Assembly: GCA_016928865.1 (NCBI GenBank)
Contig: JAFGJX010000082.1
Location: forward strand, 1-33,953
From: Spirochaetota bacterium
GTDB lineage: Bacteria > Spirochaetota > UBA4802 > UBA5550
Length of the DNA: 33,953 nt
Direction: 5' to 3'
A program made the position numbers and the translations under genes. Each line of letters starts with the position of its first letter. Within the stretch, counting starts at the first letter, position 1. Below the pieces are notes generated by a model, which saw only the letters and a list, made by a program, of their open reading frames with translations, made no database searches and was not told where the DNA came from. This document shows positions 24,303 to 33,700 of this stretch, piece by piece.

Positions 24303-24340
24303 TCGCCGGCTCCTGTTATAAAATCGACCGACGCCGGCGA
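24303..24340. promoter_or_regulatory. Inverted repeat in the methyltransferase upstream region, possible operator
   Basis: TCGCCGGC (24303-24310) and GCCGGCGA (24333-24340) are perfect inverse copies 22 bases apart, flanking a minus-strand TATAAC (24320-24315) that could be a -10 box. No good -35 is at the right distance. The site is 74-111 bases upstream of the HTH-methyltransferase start, a natural place for autoregulation. Confidence 0.4.
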
Positions 24341-24378
24341 ATCTCATTAATACTTTTATTTATCTTATGTCGTGTGAG

Positions 24379-24396
24379 GCGCCAGTGCCCTGGCGC
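24379..24396. repeat. Perfect 7-bp hairpin after cheD
   Basis: GCGCCAG-TGCC-CTGGCGC begins 18 bases after the cheD stop on the minus strand. No T-run follows within a few bases, so it is a weak terminator candidate between cheD and the methyltransferase. Confidence 0.4.
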
Positions 24397-24414
24397 AGGG
24401 ACCATGGGTGTGGT

Positions 24415-24942
24415 TCACCGAAAAAGCTGGATCAGAGGTATCTCGATGATGCGGGATGTTTTTTCATTGAGATGGCAATGCCTGACAAGAAAGCTCTCTT
24501 TTTCATCGGACTTCAACACGCTGATGCCCTGTATGAAACCCGTCTGAAAAATTTCGACATTGAGATTAAAGAGACTCAAAGCCTCCATGACGGTAAGCAC
24601 GTTTTTCTGGGCCGTACTTTTAGCGAGGCTCCTTTCAGTGTACGCGGCGCCGAAGAGACCGAGGCAGTGAATGCTGCCCACCTTAAGCTCCGTCATGCTA
24701 TTATACAAACCAGCGACCTGCTCCAGAGCACAGTCGTTGTTTTCAACCCTCGATTTGAAGAGATGATTGACTCCGAACCAAACCCGGCGCGCATCGTCTA
24801 TGCCGCACAGGATCACAGAAACGCAGGAACCGAGATCGATATGGATCACGTGCCCTTCGTCCTTGACGACCGTCTCGTTCAGACCCACATAACAGAGCTT
24901 TTTCTTGTTAGATTCTCTGTTAAAAAATTCCTCATCATTCAT
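24415..24942 (-). CDS. cheD: Divergent stand-alone CheD-like chemoreceptor deamidase
   Basis: A 175-residue protein with the CheD core: IDLGSCVSVIL (Cys40 as the catalytic nucleophile), FGVNHLF (His60) about 20 residues later, then GLFGAAY in place of the usual FGGA. CheD deamidates receptor glutamines and interacts with CheC. The Thr normally six residues before the Cys is His34 here, and the GGM-x-H motif is FGVNH, so the protein is divergent. No other chemotaxis gene is near. Identity on the opposite strand is only an overlapping open frame. ATG 24942 has no Shine-Dalgarno but lies two bases after the predicted transcription start, suggesting a leaderless message; the product then starts MNDEEFF. 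Confidence 0.75.
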   Translation of the reverse strand: MNDEEFFNRESNKKKLCYVGLNETVVKDEGHVIHIDLGSCVSVILCGIDDARRVWFGVNHLFKSRVENNDCALEQVAGLYNSMTELKVGSIHCLGLFGAAYTERSLAKSTAQKNVLTVMEALSLFNLNVEIFQTGFIQGISVLKSDEKESFLVRHCHLNEKTSRIIEIPLIQLFR

Positions 24943-24950
24943 ATGCAAAA

Positions 24951-24979
24951 AGCATAGTAATAAAAATTCATCACGTCAA
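24951..24979 (-). promoter_or_regulatory. Sigma-70-type promoter giving a leaderless cheD transcript
   Basis: TTGACG (24979-24974), 17-base spacer, TATGCT (24956-24951) on the minus strand. The start predicted seven bases on is A24944, two bases before ATG 24942. This fits the absence of any ribosome binding site for the gene. Confidence 0.6.
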
Positions 24980-25172
24980 TTCATAATCGCACTGTTTCGA
25001 AAAATTATCACAATATCGATTATTTCTTGACTGCCTGCTCAGAGTATGATGATTTTTAATCTCTATAGAAAAAAAAACATAATCAGAAGTAATTATCACG
25101 TATAACATCCAGGCAGGCGTTAATTCGCCGAGCAAAAATATCAGAGAAAAAAGACAACTCCAGGCACGCATT

Positions 25173-25628
25173 ATGGATAACGCTGAAAAAATCAGGCTTT
25201 TCAAAGTTGAAAAAGACGGTCCAGGCACCAAGATATTCTACGCCTCATTTTTAAAAAAGGATTATGTCGCAAAATCAATGGTTATTTATCTCGATGCAAG
25301 CGCCATGATCTCGAAAATATTCTTTTCGTCGAATGACCACGGCACGGTTGAGTGGATTAATGGACAGGGCCTCAGAAACAGTCGCGCGTGGGAAAGCGAA
25401 GATTCCGCCAAATCACAATCATATGTATCAAGGCGGTATACCGCCATACTATCCAACGGCGCCGCCGGCAACGATTTCGCCAGGGATCGCATTATTCCGG
25501 ACATACTGGACAATCTTGCGGATGGAGAGATAGCGGAATGGATCGGGGACGTGTTGAGCGTCAAAGAATATCTCGTGCCTGCGGATATATCAAAATTTAC
25601 ATGCGACGGGTGCGGCCTTTCGGTCTAG
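25173..25628 (+). CDS. Hypothetical protein, unrecognised (151 aa)
   Basis: A soluble, slightly acidic protein beginning MDNAEKIRLFKVEKDGPGTK. It has a segment FYASFLKKDYVAKSMVIYLD that looks like beta strands and helices, and ends in KFTCDGCGLSV with a C-x2-C pair at the very C-terminus that might bind metal or pair with another Cys-rich chain. No signal peptide or membrane helix. I recognise no family. It is transcribed divergently from cheD across a 230-base AT-rich gap and convergently to the Nudix gene (14 bases between their ends). The ribosome binding site is poor (only AGG), so expression and start are uncertain; coding nature is supported by length and codon use resembling the neighbours. 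Confidence 0.6.
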   Translation: MDNAEKIRLFKVEKDGPGTKIFYASFLKKDYVAKSMVIYLDASAMISKIFFSSNDHGTVEWINGQGLRNSRAWESEDSAKSQSYVSRRYTAILSNGAAGNDFARDRIIPDILDNLADGEIAEWIGDVLSVKEYLVPADISKFTCDGCGLSV

Positions 25629-25642
25629 TTAAAACTTTAGAA

Positions 25643-26137
25643 TCATACAAAAGTCTTTCTCTTTTCAAGCCAGTCACGAACCGCCGGACCAGTCCCGAAG
25701 GGCCACGGTTTCAATTTGTCCAGACTGACATGTTTCACCTCCTCAAGCTCATCATTTAACACGATATGGCCCTCCGCCATGACATGATACACCAGAAGCA
25801 GCTGATTTTTCTGAAAAAAGGGATACGTGCCGACAAACCCCTGTATGGTCGAATCAAGCCCCAACTCTTCTTTCACCTCCCGCCTCACCGCATCCTCTGG
25901 AGATTCGCCCTTTTCCAGAAAGCCAGTGACGAGTCCAAAAATTTTATCCGGCCAGCCCTTTCCCCTGGCCAATACGACTGCCCCTTCATGCTCAATGATG
26001 GCGGCCACGACAGGCAGGGGATTGTCCCAAAACACATATCCGCACATGGCATCATCGCAGGCGGCATACTCTCTGCCCTCGATTGTTTTACTGACGAGTT
26101 TCTTCCCGCACCACGGGCAATACAGCATGTCAGGCAT
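25643..26137 (-). CDS. Nudix hydrolase with N-terminal zinc ribbon
   Basis: A 164-residue protein. Cysteines 7, 10, 27 and 32 (CPWCGK and CDDAMCGY) form a zinc ribbon like that of NudC-type enzymes. The Nudix box spans residues 72-94 (G-x5-E-x7-REVKEELG), so hydrolysis of a nucleoside diphosphate linked to X is expected. With ribbon plus box but without the rest of NudC (about 260 residues), the specificity (NADH, capped RNA, ADP-ribose) is open. ATG 26137 is chosen since AGGAGA lies six bases upstream; longer in-frame openings would run into the kinase gene. It follows the large hybrid kinase by 73 bases on the same strand and could be co-transcribed. Confidence 0.88.
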   Translation of the reverse strand: MPDMLYCPWCGKKLVSKTIEGREYAACDDAMCGYVFWDNPLPVVAAIIEHEGAVVLARGKGWPDKIFGLVTGFLEKGESPEDAVRREVKEELGLDSTIQGFVGTYPFFQKNQLLLVYHVMAEGHIVLNDELEEVKHVSLDKLKPWPFGTGPAVRDWLEKRKTFV

Positions 26138-26210
26138 CCTGTTTCTCCTATTACAAACATCAATGGGACGGCAACACTCTACTGCTCTGATCATCCCTGT
26201 TGACCCGCGG

Positions 26211-29200
26211 TCACCCCAGGATCTTCTTGAGCTTCGCTGCCAGATCAGCCATCTGGTAAGGCTTCTGAATGAATCCGGCAATACCCTTGCCGGCAAAACG
26301 CTGGTTTATCTCCTGTTCATTGTAACCGCTCGACATTATCACGCACGCGTCCTTGCGGATGCGTCGCAATTCCCGGAAGGCCTCCTCACCGTCCATATGC
26401 GGCATGGTAAGATCCATAATAACGCATCGTATCCCATCCGGATTATCTCTGAAGATTTCAATCGCCTGGCTCCCGTTTTCCGCTGTCAGGGCAGTGAATC
26501 CAAAGCGCTCGAGCATCCGTTTCCCCAGGACACGGATGGTCTCCTCGTCGTCGACAAGAAGGATTGGGCCGCTGCCGTGCCAGTCGTCCCCCACATCCCG
26601 GGACCAGCTGATAGGCTCCGCATTCCTGTCAGCCGCGGGAAACAGCACCTTAAATGCCGTCCCCTTCCCGATCTCACTGTATACCTTGATGGCCCCCCGG
26701 TGTCCCCGCACAATACCCAGCACCGCGGCAAGCCCGAGACCGCGCCCTGTAAACTTCGTGGTGTAAAAGGGATCGAATATTTTCTGGAGTTCGCCATTCG
26801 GGATGCCGCTTCCGGTATCGGCAACCTCGATATACACATACATGCCCTCTGGCAGGTTTTCATTCAGCCAGGTCTCTGAGAGATAGGCCTGGTCGCATGA
26901 CATCACCCCTGTGGATACGGATATGACTCCGCTCTTCTGCGCGATCGCGTCAGACGCATTAATGACCAGGTTCATGATGATCTGTCGCACCTGGGTCACA
27001 TCAGCTTCGATAGCGGGGATGCCGGAGGAAAAATTATATCGCACCACCGCCTTTTTCGAAATCGAAACTTCAAGCATATGTTCCATGTCCTCAATGACTT
27101 CGTTCAGATCGAGCGCCTCGCTCGTGAAACGGCCACGGCCCGAATAGGCGAGCATCTGCCTGCACAGGTCCGCTGCCCGCTGGGACGCCTTGGCCGCCTC
27201 CATCAGATTGCCCCGTGCGGGGGAAGACGGCGATAGGTCCATGAATGCCAGATCGATATTCCCCAGGATCGCCATGAGCAGGTTGTTGAAGTCATGCGCG
27301 ATCCCGCCTGCCAGCACGCCCAGGCTCTCCAGCTTCTGGGTCTGCTGGATCTGGGCCTCAATCCTGGTACGCTCCTCCTCCGCTCGCTTCCGCTCGCTGA
27401 TGTCCCTGATAAAGAGGAGGGCCGCCGGTTTCTTTTCCCATATTATCATCACCGAATTGACTTCGGTCCACTTGATGTCCCCATCCCTGTCAACGAAACG
27501 GACTTCATAGGTAAGGGATGACGTGTCCCCCTCCAGCCGCTTAACATACCGGCCGGCGATCTGCTCCCGGTCTTCAGGATGCACGAATTCAGTGAACCGA
27601 CGCGCGGCCAGTTCATCGGCGGTAAATCCGGTAAGCTGCACAAATTTTGGATTGACGAAGATAAACCGCCAGTCCTGTATTACCACGATGCTTTCGTTGG
27701 CATTTTCTATCAATATGCGGCTTCGCTCTTCTGCGACAAGAAGCTGTTCCTCGGCATTTTTACGCTCAGTGAGGTCATTCACGACCGCAATTCCGCCAAC
27801 CACCTTCCCCCCGGCATCGCGCAGCGGGCTATAATACGTCGAATGGTAAAAGCGAGACCCCGTGTCGGGGGCGATAAACCATCCCTCCCAGGAAGACGGA
27901 TTGCCCTTCAGAGTTTCGCGCATTTTGCGAATCACTTCCGAATCCTTCAGCTCCGCGGAACAGAAACCGAGGATTTCCTCCCGTCTCCTTCTCACAATAT
28001 CCGCAAAACGATCATTGCACTCAGTGATGACCAGATCCTTATCGAAAAGGAAAACACCCACCGGGGACTGGTCGAAAAGCGCCCTGTAGCGTTCCTCGCT
28101 TTCCCTGAGCGCGGCCTGCGCTTCTATGCGGCTGGTTACATCGCGGCACACAAGGAGCATACCGGGAATCACGCTGTTGTCAAACAGGCTTGTGGCCAGC
28201 GCCTCAACATAGAGCCAGGATCCGTCTGCGTGCCGCACCCTGAACATCGTGGGGGTGTGTTTGTTTTTGTTATCTAAAACTTCAGAAAATGCTTCCGCAG
28301 CAGTCTTCAGGTCCTCGGGATGGACTATATCAAATCCCCTCCTGCCCATCAGCGAATAGCCGAGGGTCTCTTTTGTGGCGGGATTCTCGAAGACAATGAT
28401 GCCTTCACGGTCCATGATGAGAACGATATCCTGAATGTTCTGCATCAGGCTCCTGAATTTCACCTCGCTGTCCTGCATTTTCATCTCGGCGATCTTTCTA
28501 TCGGTGATATCGAGCATCAGCCCATTAAAGACCACCTCGTTCCCGGCGCGAACCGGCCGGGAAATCCCCCTGAACCATATCTCGCGGCCCCCGGGATGGA
28601 GATATCTTCCCTCCCAGTCCCATGTGCCGACGGTGCGAACCGCTTCGCTGATCGAGGAAAGGAAGCCGTCCCTGTCGTCGGGATGAAGTTGTTCCGTAAA
28701 ACGCTGCATGAAACTGTCAAGCGGTTCAATTTCTATTTCCCATAAATCCCGTGCGCGCTCATCTACATAATACAGGCCATTCTCGCCATTGTCCCTGGCA
28801 TAAAACTGGTACACGACGCCGGGGAGGTTGGTGGTTATGCTTCTATATTGATTTTCACTTATCCGAAGGGCTTCCTCGGCGCGCTTCTTCTCATCGATAT
28901 TGGTCAGCGCCCCGCGTATGCCATTAAAAACTCCATTGACAACTATCGGTTTGCCGGAAGCCCGCACCCATATGGGGGTTCCGGATTTTGCCACCACGCG
29001 AAATTCAGTAGTCCCCGCAATGCCGCGCATCCGGGCATCGGCGCGACCCACGACAGGCTCAACGTCTTCAGGATAAACTAATTCCATGATACTGCGGCCC
29101 TGCAAATCATTCGGAGCATATCCCAACAGCGCTTCAACGCTCGCGGAGGCAAAGGTAATGGAGCCCTTTGCATCGAGAGAAATAATGACATCATTTATTT

Positions 29201-30011
29201 CCTCGACGAGGGCCCGGTACTTTTCCTCGCTTTCGCGAAGCGCCGCCTCTGCCCGGACCCGCTCCGTGACATTCCGAACAATCAGCAGGATGGCGGTCGA
29301 TGAATTGATCTTCAACAGTCGCCCGTTCAGTTCAACCATGATTTCCGAACCGTCCTTTCGCACGGCCCTGACCCGATGAAATCCGGTCGGCATGCCCTTC
29401 ATCATGTCCCTGCCAATCTTCATAACGCCCATCAGATCTTCCGGATGTATTACCATCTCCGGTCCGCGCCCCACCATTTCCTCTTTAGTATAACCAAAAA
29501 TCGCGGCAAAGGTATCGTTGACCCATTCGTTCCTGAAATCAACGGTAAGCGCTATGCCCTCCTGAATATTCTCGGATATTGCCCTGAACTTCTCCTCGCT
29601 CTCGGCCAGACGCAATTCAAGATCACGGCGATGCAGTATCGTATCAATGGTCGAAAACATGTGGAGGACGTCGATCGGCTTGAGGATATAGCCGTAGGGG
29701 TCTGACGCGCGCGCCCGCGTGATGGTGGGGATATCGGCGTTTCCGGTCATGTACACGACAGGAATGCCGAACCTGTCCTTGACGGTCTTCGCCGCCTCGA
29801 TGCCGTCCATATCGCCCTGGAGGACGATATCCATGAGAATGAGATCGGGAATGCATTCCCCGGCGATCCGGATTGCCTCGGGTCCGGAATTCACGCAACC
29901 GCATACCTCGTACCCGAGCCGCTCCAGGCTGTTCTGTATATGCATACAGATCACGGCTTCATCTTCAACAATGAGTATTTTCGTCTTTTTATCGGCCGGG
30001 GGTTCCGTCAT
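26211..30011 (-). CDS. Soluble hybrid histidine kinase REC - PAS x6 - HisKA - HATPase - REC
   Basis: A 1266-residue protein without membrane helices. A receiver domain at about 10-125 (IVEDEAV, phosphoacceptor D61) is followed by six PAS/PAC units between about 130 and 885 (repeated KFRAI, KYRALVEE, QYRSI, KFRSL, RYRALFD, RSRILIE openings). The kinase core has GGIAHDFNN with H906, the N-box NLVINASDA and DTGSGI. A second receiver lies at the C-terminus (LLVDDEE, D1200, ending QKPYQMADL). It is cytoplasmic and probably integrates several redox, light or ligand signals; the N-terminal receiver suggests it is itself a target of another kinase. ATG 30011 has a weak ribosome binding site; a promoter is at 30124-30153. 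Confidence 0.93.
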   Translation of the reverse strand: MTEPPADKKTKILIVEDEAVICMHIQNSLERLGYEVCGCVNSGPEAIRIAGECIPDLILMDIVLQGDMDGIEAAKTVKDRFGIPVVYMTGNADIPTITRARASDPYGYILKPIDVLHMFSTIDTILHRRDLELRLAESEEKFRAISENIQEGIALTVDFRNEWVNDTFAAIFGYTKEEMVGRGPEMVIHPEDLMGVMKIGRDMMKGMPTGFHRVRAVRKDGSEIMVELNGRLLKINSSTAILLIVRNVTERVRAEAALRESEEKYRALVEEINDVIISLDAKGSITFASASVEALLGYAPNDLQGRSIMELVYPEDVEPVVGRADARMRGIAGTTEFRVVAKSGTPIWVRASGKPIVVNGVFNGIRGALTNIDEKKRAEEALRISENQYRSITTNLPGVVYQFYARDNGENGLYYVDERARDLWEIEIEPLDSFMQRFTEQLHPDDRDGFLSSISEAVRTVGTWDWEGRYLHPGGREIWFRGISRPVRAGNEVVFNGLMLDITDRKIAEMKMQDSEVKFRSLMQNIQDIVLIMDREGIIVFENPATKETLGYSLMGRRGFDIVHPEDLKTAAEAFSEVLDNKNKHTPTMFRVRHADGSWLYVEALATSLFDNSVIPGMLLVCRDVTSRIEAQAALRESEERYRALFDQSPVGVFLFDKDLVITECNDRFADIVRRRREEILGFCSAELKDSEVIRKMRETLKGNPSSWEGWFIAPDTGSRFYHSTYYSPLRDAGGKVVGGIAVVNDLTERKNAEEQLLVAEERSRILIENANESIVVIQDWRFIFVNPKFVQLTGFTADELAARRFTEFVHPEDREQIAGRYVKRLEGDTSSLTYEVRFVDRDGDIKWTEVNSVMIIWEKKPAALLFIRDISERKRAEEERTRIEAQIQQTQKLESLGVLAGGIAHDFNNLLMAILGNIDLAFMDLSPSSPARGNLMEAAKASQRAADLCRQMLAYSGRGRFTSEALDLNEVIEDMEHMLEVSISKKAVVRYNFSSGIPAIEADVTQVRQIIMNLVINASDAIAQKSGVISVSTGVMSCDQAYLSETWLNENLPEGMYVYIEVADTGSGIPNGELQKIFDPFYTTKFTGRGLGLAAVLGIVRGHRGAIKVYSEIGKGTAFKVLFPAADRNAEPISWSRDVGDDWHGSGPILLVDDEETIRVLGKRMLERFGFTALTAENGSQAIEIFRDNPDGIRCVIMDLTMPHMDGEEAFRELRRIRKDACVIMSSGYNEQEINQRFAGKGIAGFIQKPYQMADLAAKLKKILG

Positions 30012-30123
30012 TACACACCGTTAGTAATTTTCAATTTCCTGCCCGGATCAGCCATGGCGCTCCCCCTGCCCCCACCGATTGGAAGCGCGGGACCACGGCT
30101 TATGTGACATCATTACAAAAATG

Positions 30124-30153
30124 ATTATTGCACACGGAATACACATTGGTCAA
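30124..30153 (-). promoter_or_regulatory. Sigma-70-type promoter of the REC-PAS6 kinase
   Basis: TTGACC (30153-30148), 18-base spacer, AATAAT (30129-30124) on the minus strand, five of six matches each. It lies after the pyrR terminator; start near 30117, leader about 106 bases. Confidence 0.55.
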
Positions 30154-30190
30154 TTACATTTTATCGGGCGGAAAGCCCATAAGGTATTGG

Positions 30191-30230
30191 AAAACCCCGC
30201 CGGTCCGGCTCAAGCGGCCGGACGCCGGGC
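30191..30230 (-). terminator. GC-rich terminator after pyrR
   Basis: On the minus strand GTCCGGC and GCCGGAC pair around a seven-base loop, flanked by further C/G runs, and are followed by GGGGTTTT (30198-30191). It begins a few bases after the pyrR stop, so it probably ends the carB-pyrR transcript. The T-run is short. Confidence 0.6.
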
Positions 30231-30232
30231 AA

Positions 30233-30769
30233 TTATGCGGTCGTATGAATGACGATATCTTCCGCCGGCGATGTATCCGAAACCACGACCTCGATGTTGT
30301 CCCTGACGCCTGTCAGGATTCGGTACCCGCAATAATCCGGCTGGATCGGCAGTTCCCGGTTTCCCCGGTCAACGAGGACAAAAAGCCTGATGGCCTTGGG
30401 CCTGCCAAACGAGGTAAGCGTCTCGAGCGCCGCCTTGGCCGAACGCCCGGTGAAAATGACGTCGTCCACCAGGAGTATGGTCATGGTGGATATATCGAAC
30501 GAAATGGCCGTCTCCTTGATCGATGGCAGCGCGCCCCTGGTGGTCAGGTCGTCGCGGTAAAACGTGATGTCAAGCGTGCCGCTCTGGATCTGCTTTCCGG
30601 AAAGCTCCTCGATCCGGGAGCGTATCCGCCGCGCGAGCTCCACGCCGCCCGTCTGCATGCCCACCACGGCGAAATTGTCCGCGCTGCCGAGGTCCCGGTA
30701 TATCTGTGCCGACAAACGTTCGACGATCTCCGCGATGTCCTTGCTCTGGAGCAACACTGTAGTACCCAT
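30233..30769 (-). CDS. pyrR: PyrR bifunctional regulator/uracil phosphoribosyltransferase
   Basis: A 178-residue phosphoribosyltransferase. The PRPP-binding loop ILLVDDVIFTGRS is at 98-110. GMQTGGVELARRI, LDITFYRDDL and RELPIQPDYCG are PyrR-specific stretches. In many bacteria PyrR binds pyr mRNA in the presence of UMP/UTP and promotes attenuation, and it also makes UMP from uracil. It begins four bases after the carB stop. Its RNA targets, if any, would be at the operon start outside the window. A terminator follows. Start ATG 30769 has AGGA only two to three bases upstream, so coupling to carB is likely. Confidence 0.95.
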   Translation of the reverse strand: MGTTVLLQSKDIAEIVERLSAQIYRDLGSADNFAVVGMQTGGVELARRIRSRIEELSGKQIQSGTLDITFYRDDLTTRGALPSIKETAISFDISTMTILLVDDVIFTGRSAKAALETLTSFGRPKAIRLFVLVDRGNRELPIQPDYCGYRILTGVRDNIEVVVSDTSPAEDIVIHTTA

Positions 30770-30773
30770 ATTC

Positions 30774-33700
30774 CTAGATCACCTCTTTATGATATTCCTG
30801 TATCGGCCGTACAAAGACCCTGCTGCTCCGCCGAAGCGCAAGGAGGCCGGTAACCGCCGCGCGGGCGGCCTGGATGGTGGTCATATAGGGGACGTGGTAC
30901 CTGACCGCGGCCTGGCGAATCAGGAACGAATCGTCCTTTGAGCCCTTGCCCGAAGGGATATTGATGATCATGCCGATTTCCTTGTTTTTCAAAAGGTCGA
31001 TGATATTGGGGCGGCCTTCGCTCACCTTGTGCACCATCGCGCACGGTATGCCACGCTCGCTGTAATGCTGCGCCGTCCCCTCGGTCGCGATAAAACGGAA
31101 CCCGGCCTCGTGAAGGCTCCTTACTTCCGGCATCAGCTCATCGCGCGAACCGCTGTTCATCGAAAGGAGGACCGTTCCCTCGAGCGGGAGCGCGTCTCCG
31201 GCGGCGAGCGTCGCTTTGTAGAAGGACTCGCCGAAATTTTCCGATATGCCCATGACCTCGCCGGTTGACTTCATCTCCGGCGACAGGAGGGTATCGACAC
31301 CCGGAAACTTGTTGAAGGGGAGCACCGCCTCCTTGACGCTCACGAAGGGAATCTTTTTCGCCGCGGTAAGCCCGTATTCCGCGAGCATGTGCCCGAGCAT
31401 TATTTTCACCGCGATCTTGGCGAGCGGAACGCCCGTCGTCTTTGAAACGAAGGGCACGGTCCGTGAAGCGCGGGGATTCACCTCTATCACGTACAGGCGC
31501 CCGTCCTTGATCGCATATTGGATATTCAGAAGACCGCGCACGTCAAGCTCGCGCGCCAGGGCGGCGGTCGCCTCTGTGATCTCCCCGAGCATCGACACCG
31601 AAATCGACGGCGGTGGTATGATGCAGGCCGAATCGCCCGAATGGATCCCCGCCTCCTCCACGTGCTCCATGATGGCGCCGATATAGGTATCCGCGCCGTC
31701 ATGGAGGGCGTCCACGTCGACCTCGATCGCATCCTCGAGGAAGTCATCCACGAGGATCGCCTGTCCGGGAGAGAGATCCACCGCGGTCGCGATATAGTCG
31801 CGCAGCCCGATCTCGTCGTAAATGATGGCCATGGCCCTGCCGCCCAGCACGTAGCTCGGGCGCACCAGCACCGGATAGCCAATCCGCGCGGCAATGCCCG
31901 CGGCTTCCTCCTCTTCGAAGGCGATGCCGTTTTCCGGCTGGAGCAGGCCCAGCTTCCGCACCACCGCGGCGAAGCGCTCGCGGTCCTCGGCCCGGTCTAT
32001 TGAATCGGGCGACGTCCCGATGATTGTCACGCCGTTTTTCTCGAGGGCGCGCGCCAGGCGCAGGGGTGTCTGACCCCCGAACTGGACGATCACCCCGTCC
32101 GGCTTTTCCCTGTCATGGATATGGAGCACGTCCTCAAGCGTGAGCGGCTCGAAGTAGAGGCGGTCCGAAGTATCGTAATCTGTCGAGACCGTCTCCGGGT
32201 TTGAATTGACCATGATCGACTCGATCCCCTCCTCGCGGAGGGCGAACGAGGCGTGGCAGCAGCAGTAATCGAACTCGATCCCCTGGCCGATACGGTTTGG
32301 ACCGCCGCCCAGGATCATGACCTTTCTCTTCTCCGAAGCGACGCTCTCATCCGCGTCGTCATATGCCGAATAATAGTAGGGCGTGAATGCCTCGAACTCG
32401 CCGCCGCAGGTGTCCACCAGTCTGAAGCCGGGAATGATCGAGTGTTCATAGCGAAACCGGCGCACCTCGTCCTCCTTCTCCGCCAGGACGCGCGCGAAAT
32501 CCTTCTGGTAGTCGGCCCCCCGCTCGTACAGGCGGATAAACTCGTCGCGGTAGGCCAGGTAGGCGAGCTGGCGGTCGGAAAAGCCGAGCCGCTTCATCAG
32601 TCGCAGGTCGTCCGCATCAGGGGGCGCGGCCTTGCAGCGAGCCGCGTATTCCTGCGCCGCCTGCACGATCTCCGCAAGCTGCGTCAGGAACCAGCGGTCG
32701 ATGCCCGTAAGCTGGGCGATCCGGTCGACCGTCCATCCCATCTTGAACGCCACGTTGAGGAAGAACATCCGGTCCTCGCGCGTGTTGAAGAGCTCCTTTT
32801 CGATGATGTCCTTCTTATGACGGTCCGGAAGGCGCTTCAGCATCTCAATAATTTTCAGGACGCCGTCCGACCCGAAGCCGTACCGGCTGATCTCGAGGGA
32901 GCGCAGGGCCTTCTGGAACGCCTCTTTGAAAGTGCGGCCGATTGCCATCGCCTCTCCAACGGACTTCATCTGCGTGCCGAGGCGCGAATCAGCGCCCTCG
33001 AATTTCTCGAAGGCCCAGCGGGGCGCCTTGACCACCACGTAATCGATTGTCGGCTCGAACGAAGCGGGTGTCACCCGGGTGATGTCGTTCGGGATCTCGT
33101 CAAGGGTGAGCCCCACCGCAAGCTTGGCGGCGATCTTCGCGATGGGGAACCCGGTCGCCTTTGACGCGAGCGCGGAGCTCCGGCTCACCCGGGGGTTCAT
33201 CTCTATGACCATCACCCTGCCGTCCGCGGGATTGACCGCGAACTGGATGTTCGAGCCGCCGGTATCGACGCCGATCTCGCGTATGATTTTTATCGCCATG
33301 TTGCGGAGGTTCTGGTACTCGCTGTCGGTAAGTGTCTGCTGCGGCGCCACGGTGATTGAATCGCCGGTATGAATCCCCATCGGATCGATGTTCTCTATGG
33401 AGCAGATGATGACCACGTTGTCGGCCGTGTCCCGCATCACCTCGAGCTCGTATTCCTTCCAGCCGATGACCGACTCCTCGAGGAGGACCTGGCTGATGGG
33501 CGATTCGTCCAGGCCGCGCGTGACCAGGTCGATGAACTCCTCGCGGTTATACACGATGTTTCCGCCGGTGCCGCCCAGGGTGAAAGCGGGGCGGATGATG
33601 AGCGGCAGGTTTATCCGCTCAAGCACGGCCAGGGCCTCGTCGACGGACGAGGCCAGGCCCGATCCGGGCACGGAAAGGCCGATCGAGAGCATGGCCTGCT

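Noticed and set aside
24367..24957. 196-codon plus-strand frame opposite cheD
   Set aside because: The minus-strand product has the CheD LGSC and NH motifs and a promoter; the plus-strand product shows no family features.
26138..26296. Longer Nudix protein starting inside the kinase gene
   Set aside because: The extra 53 residues are low-complexity Arg-rich and overlap the kinase; ATG 26137 has AGGAGA at proper spacing and starts right before the zinc ribbon.
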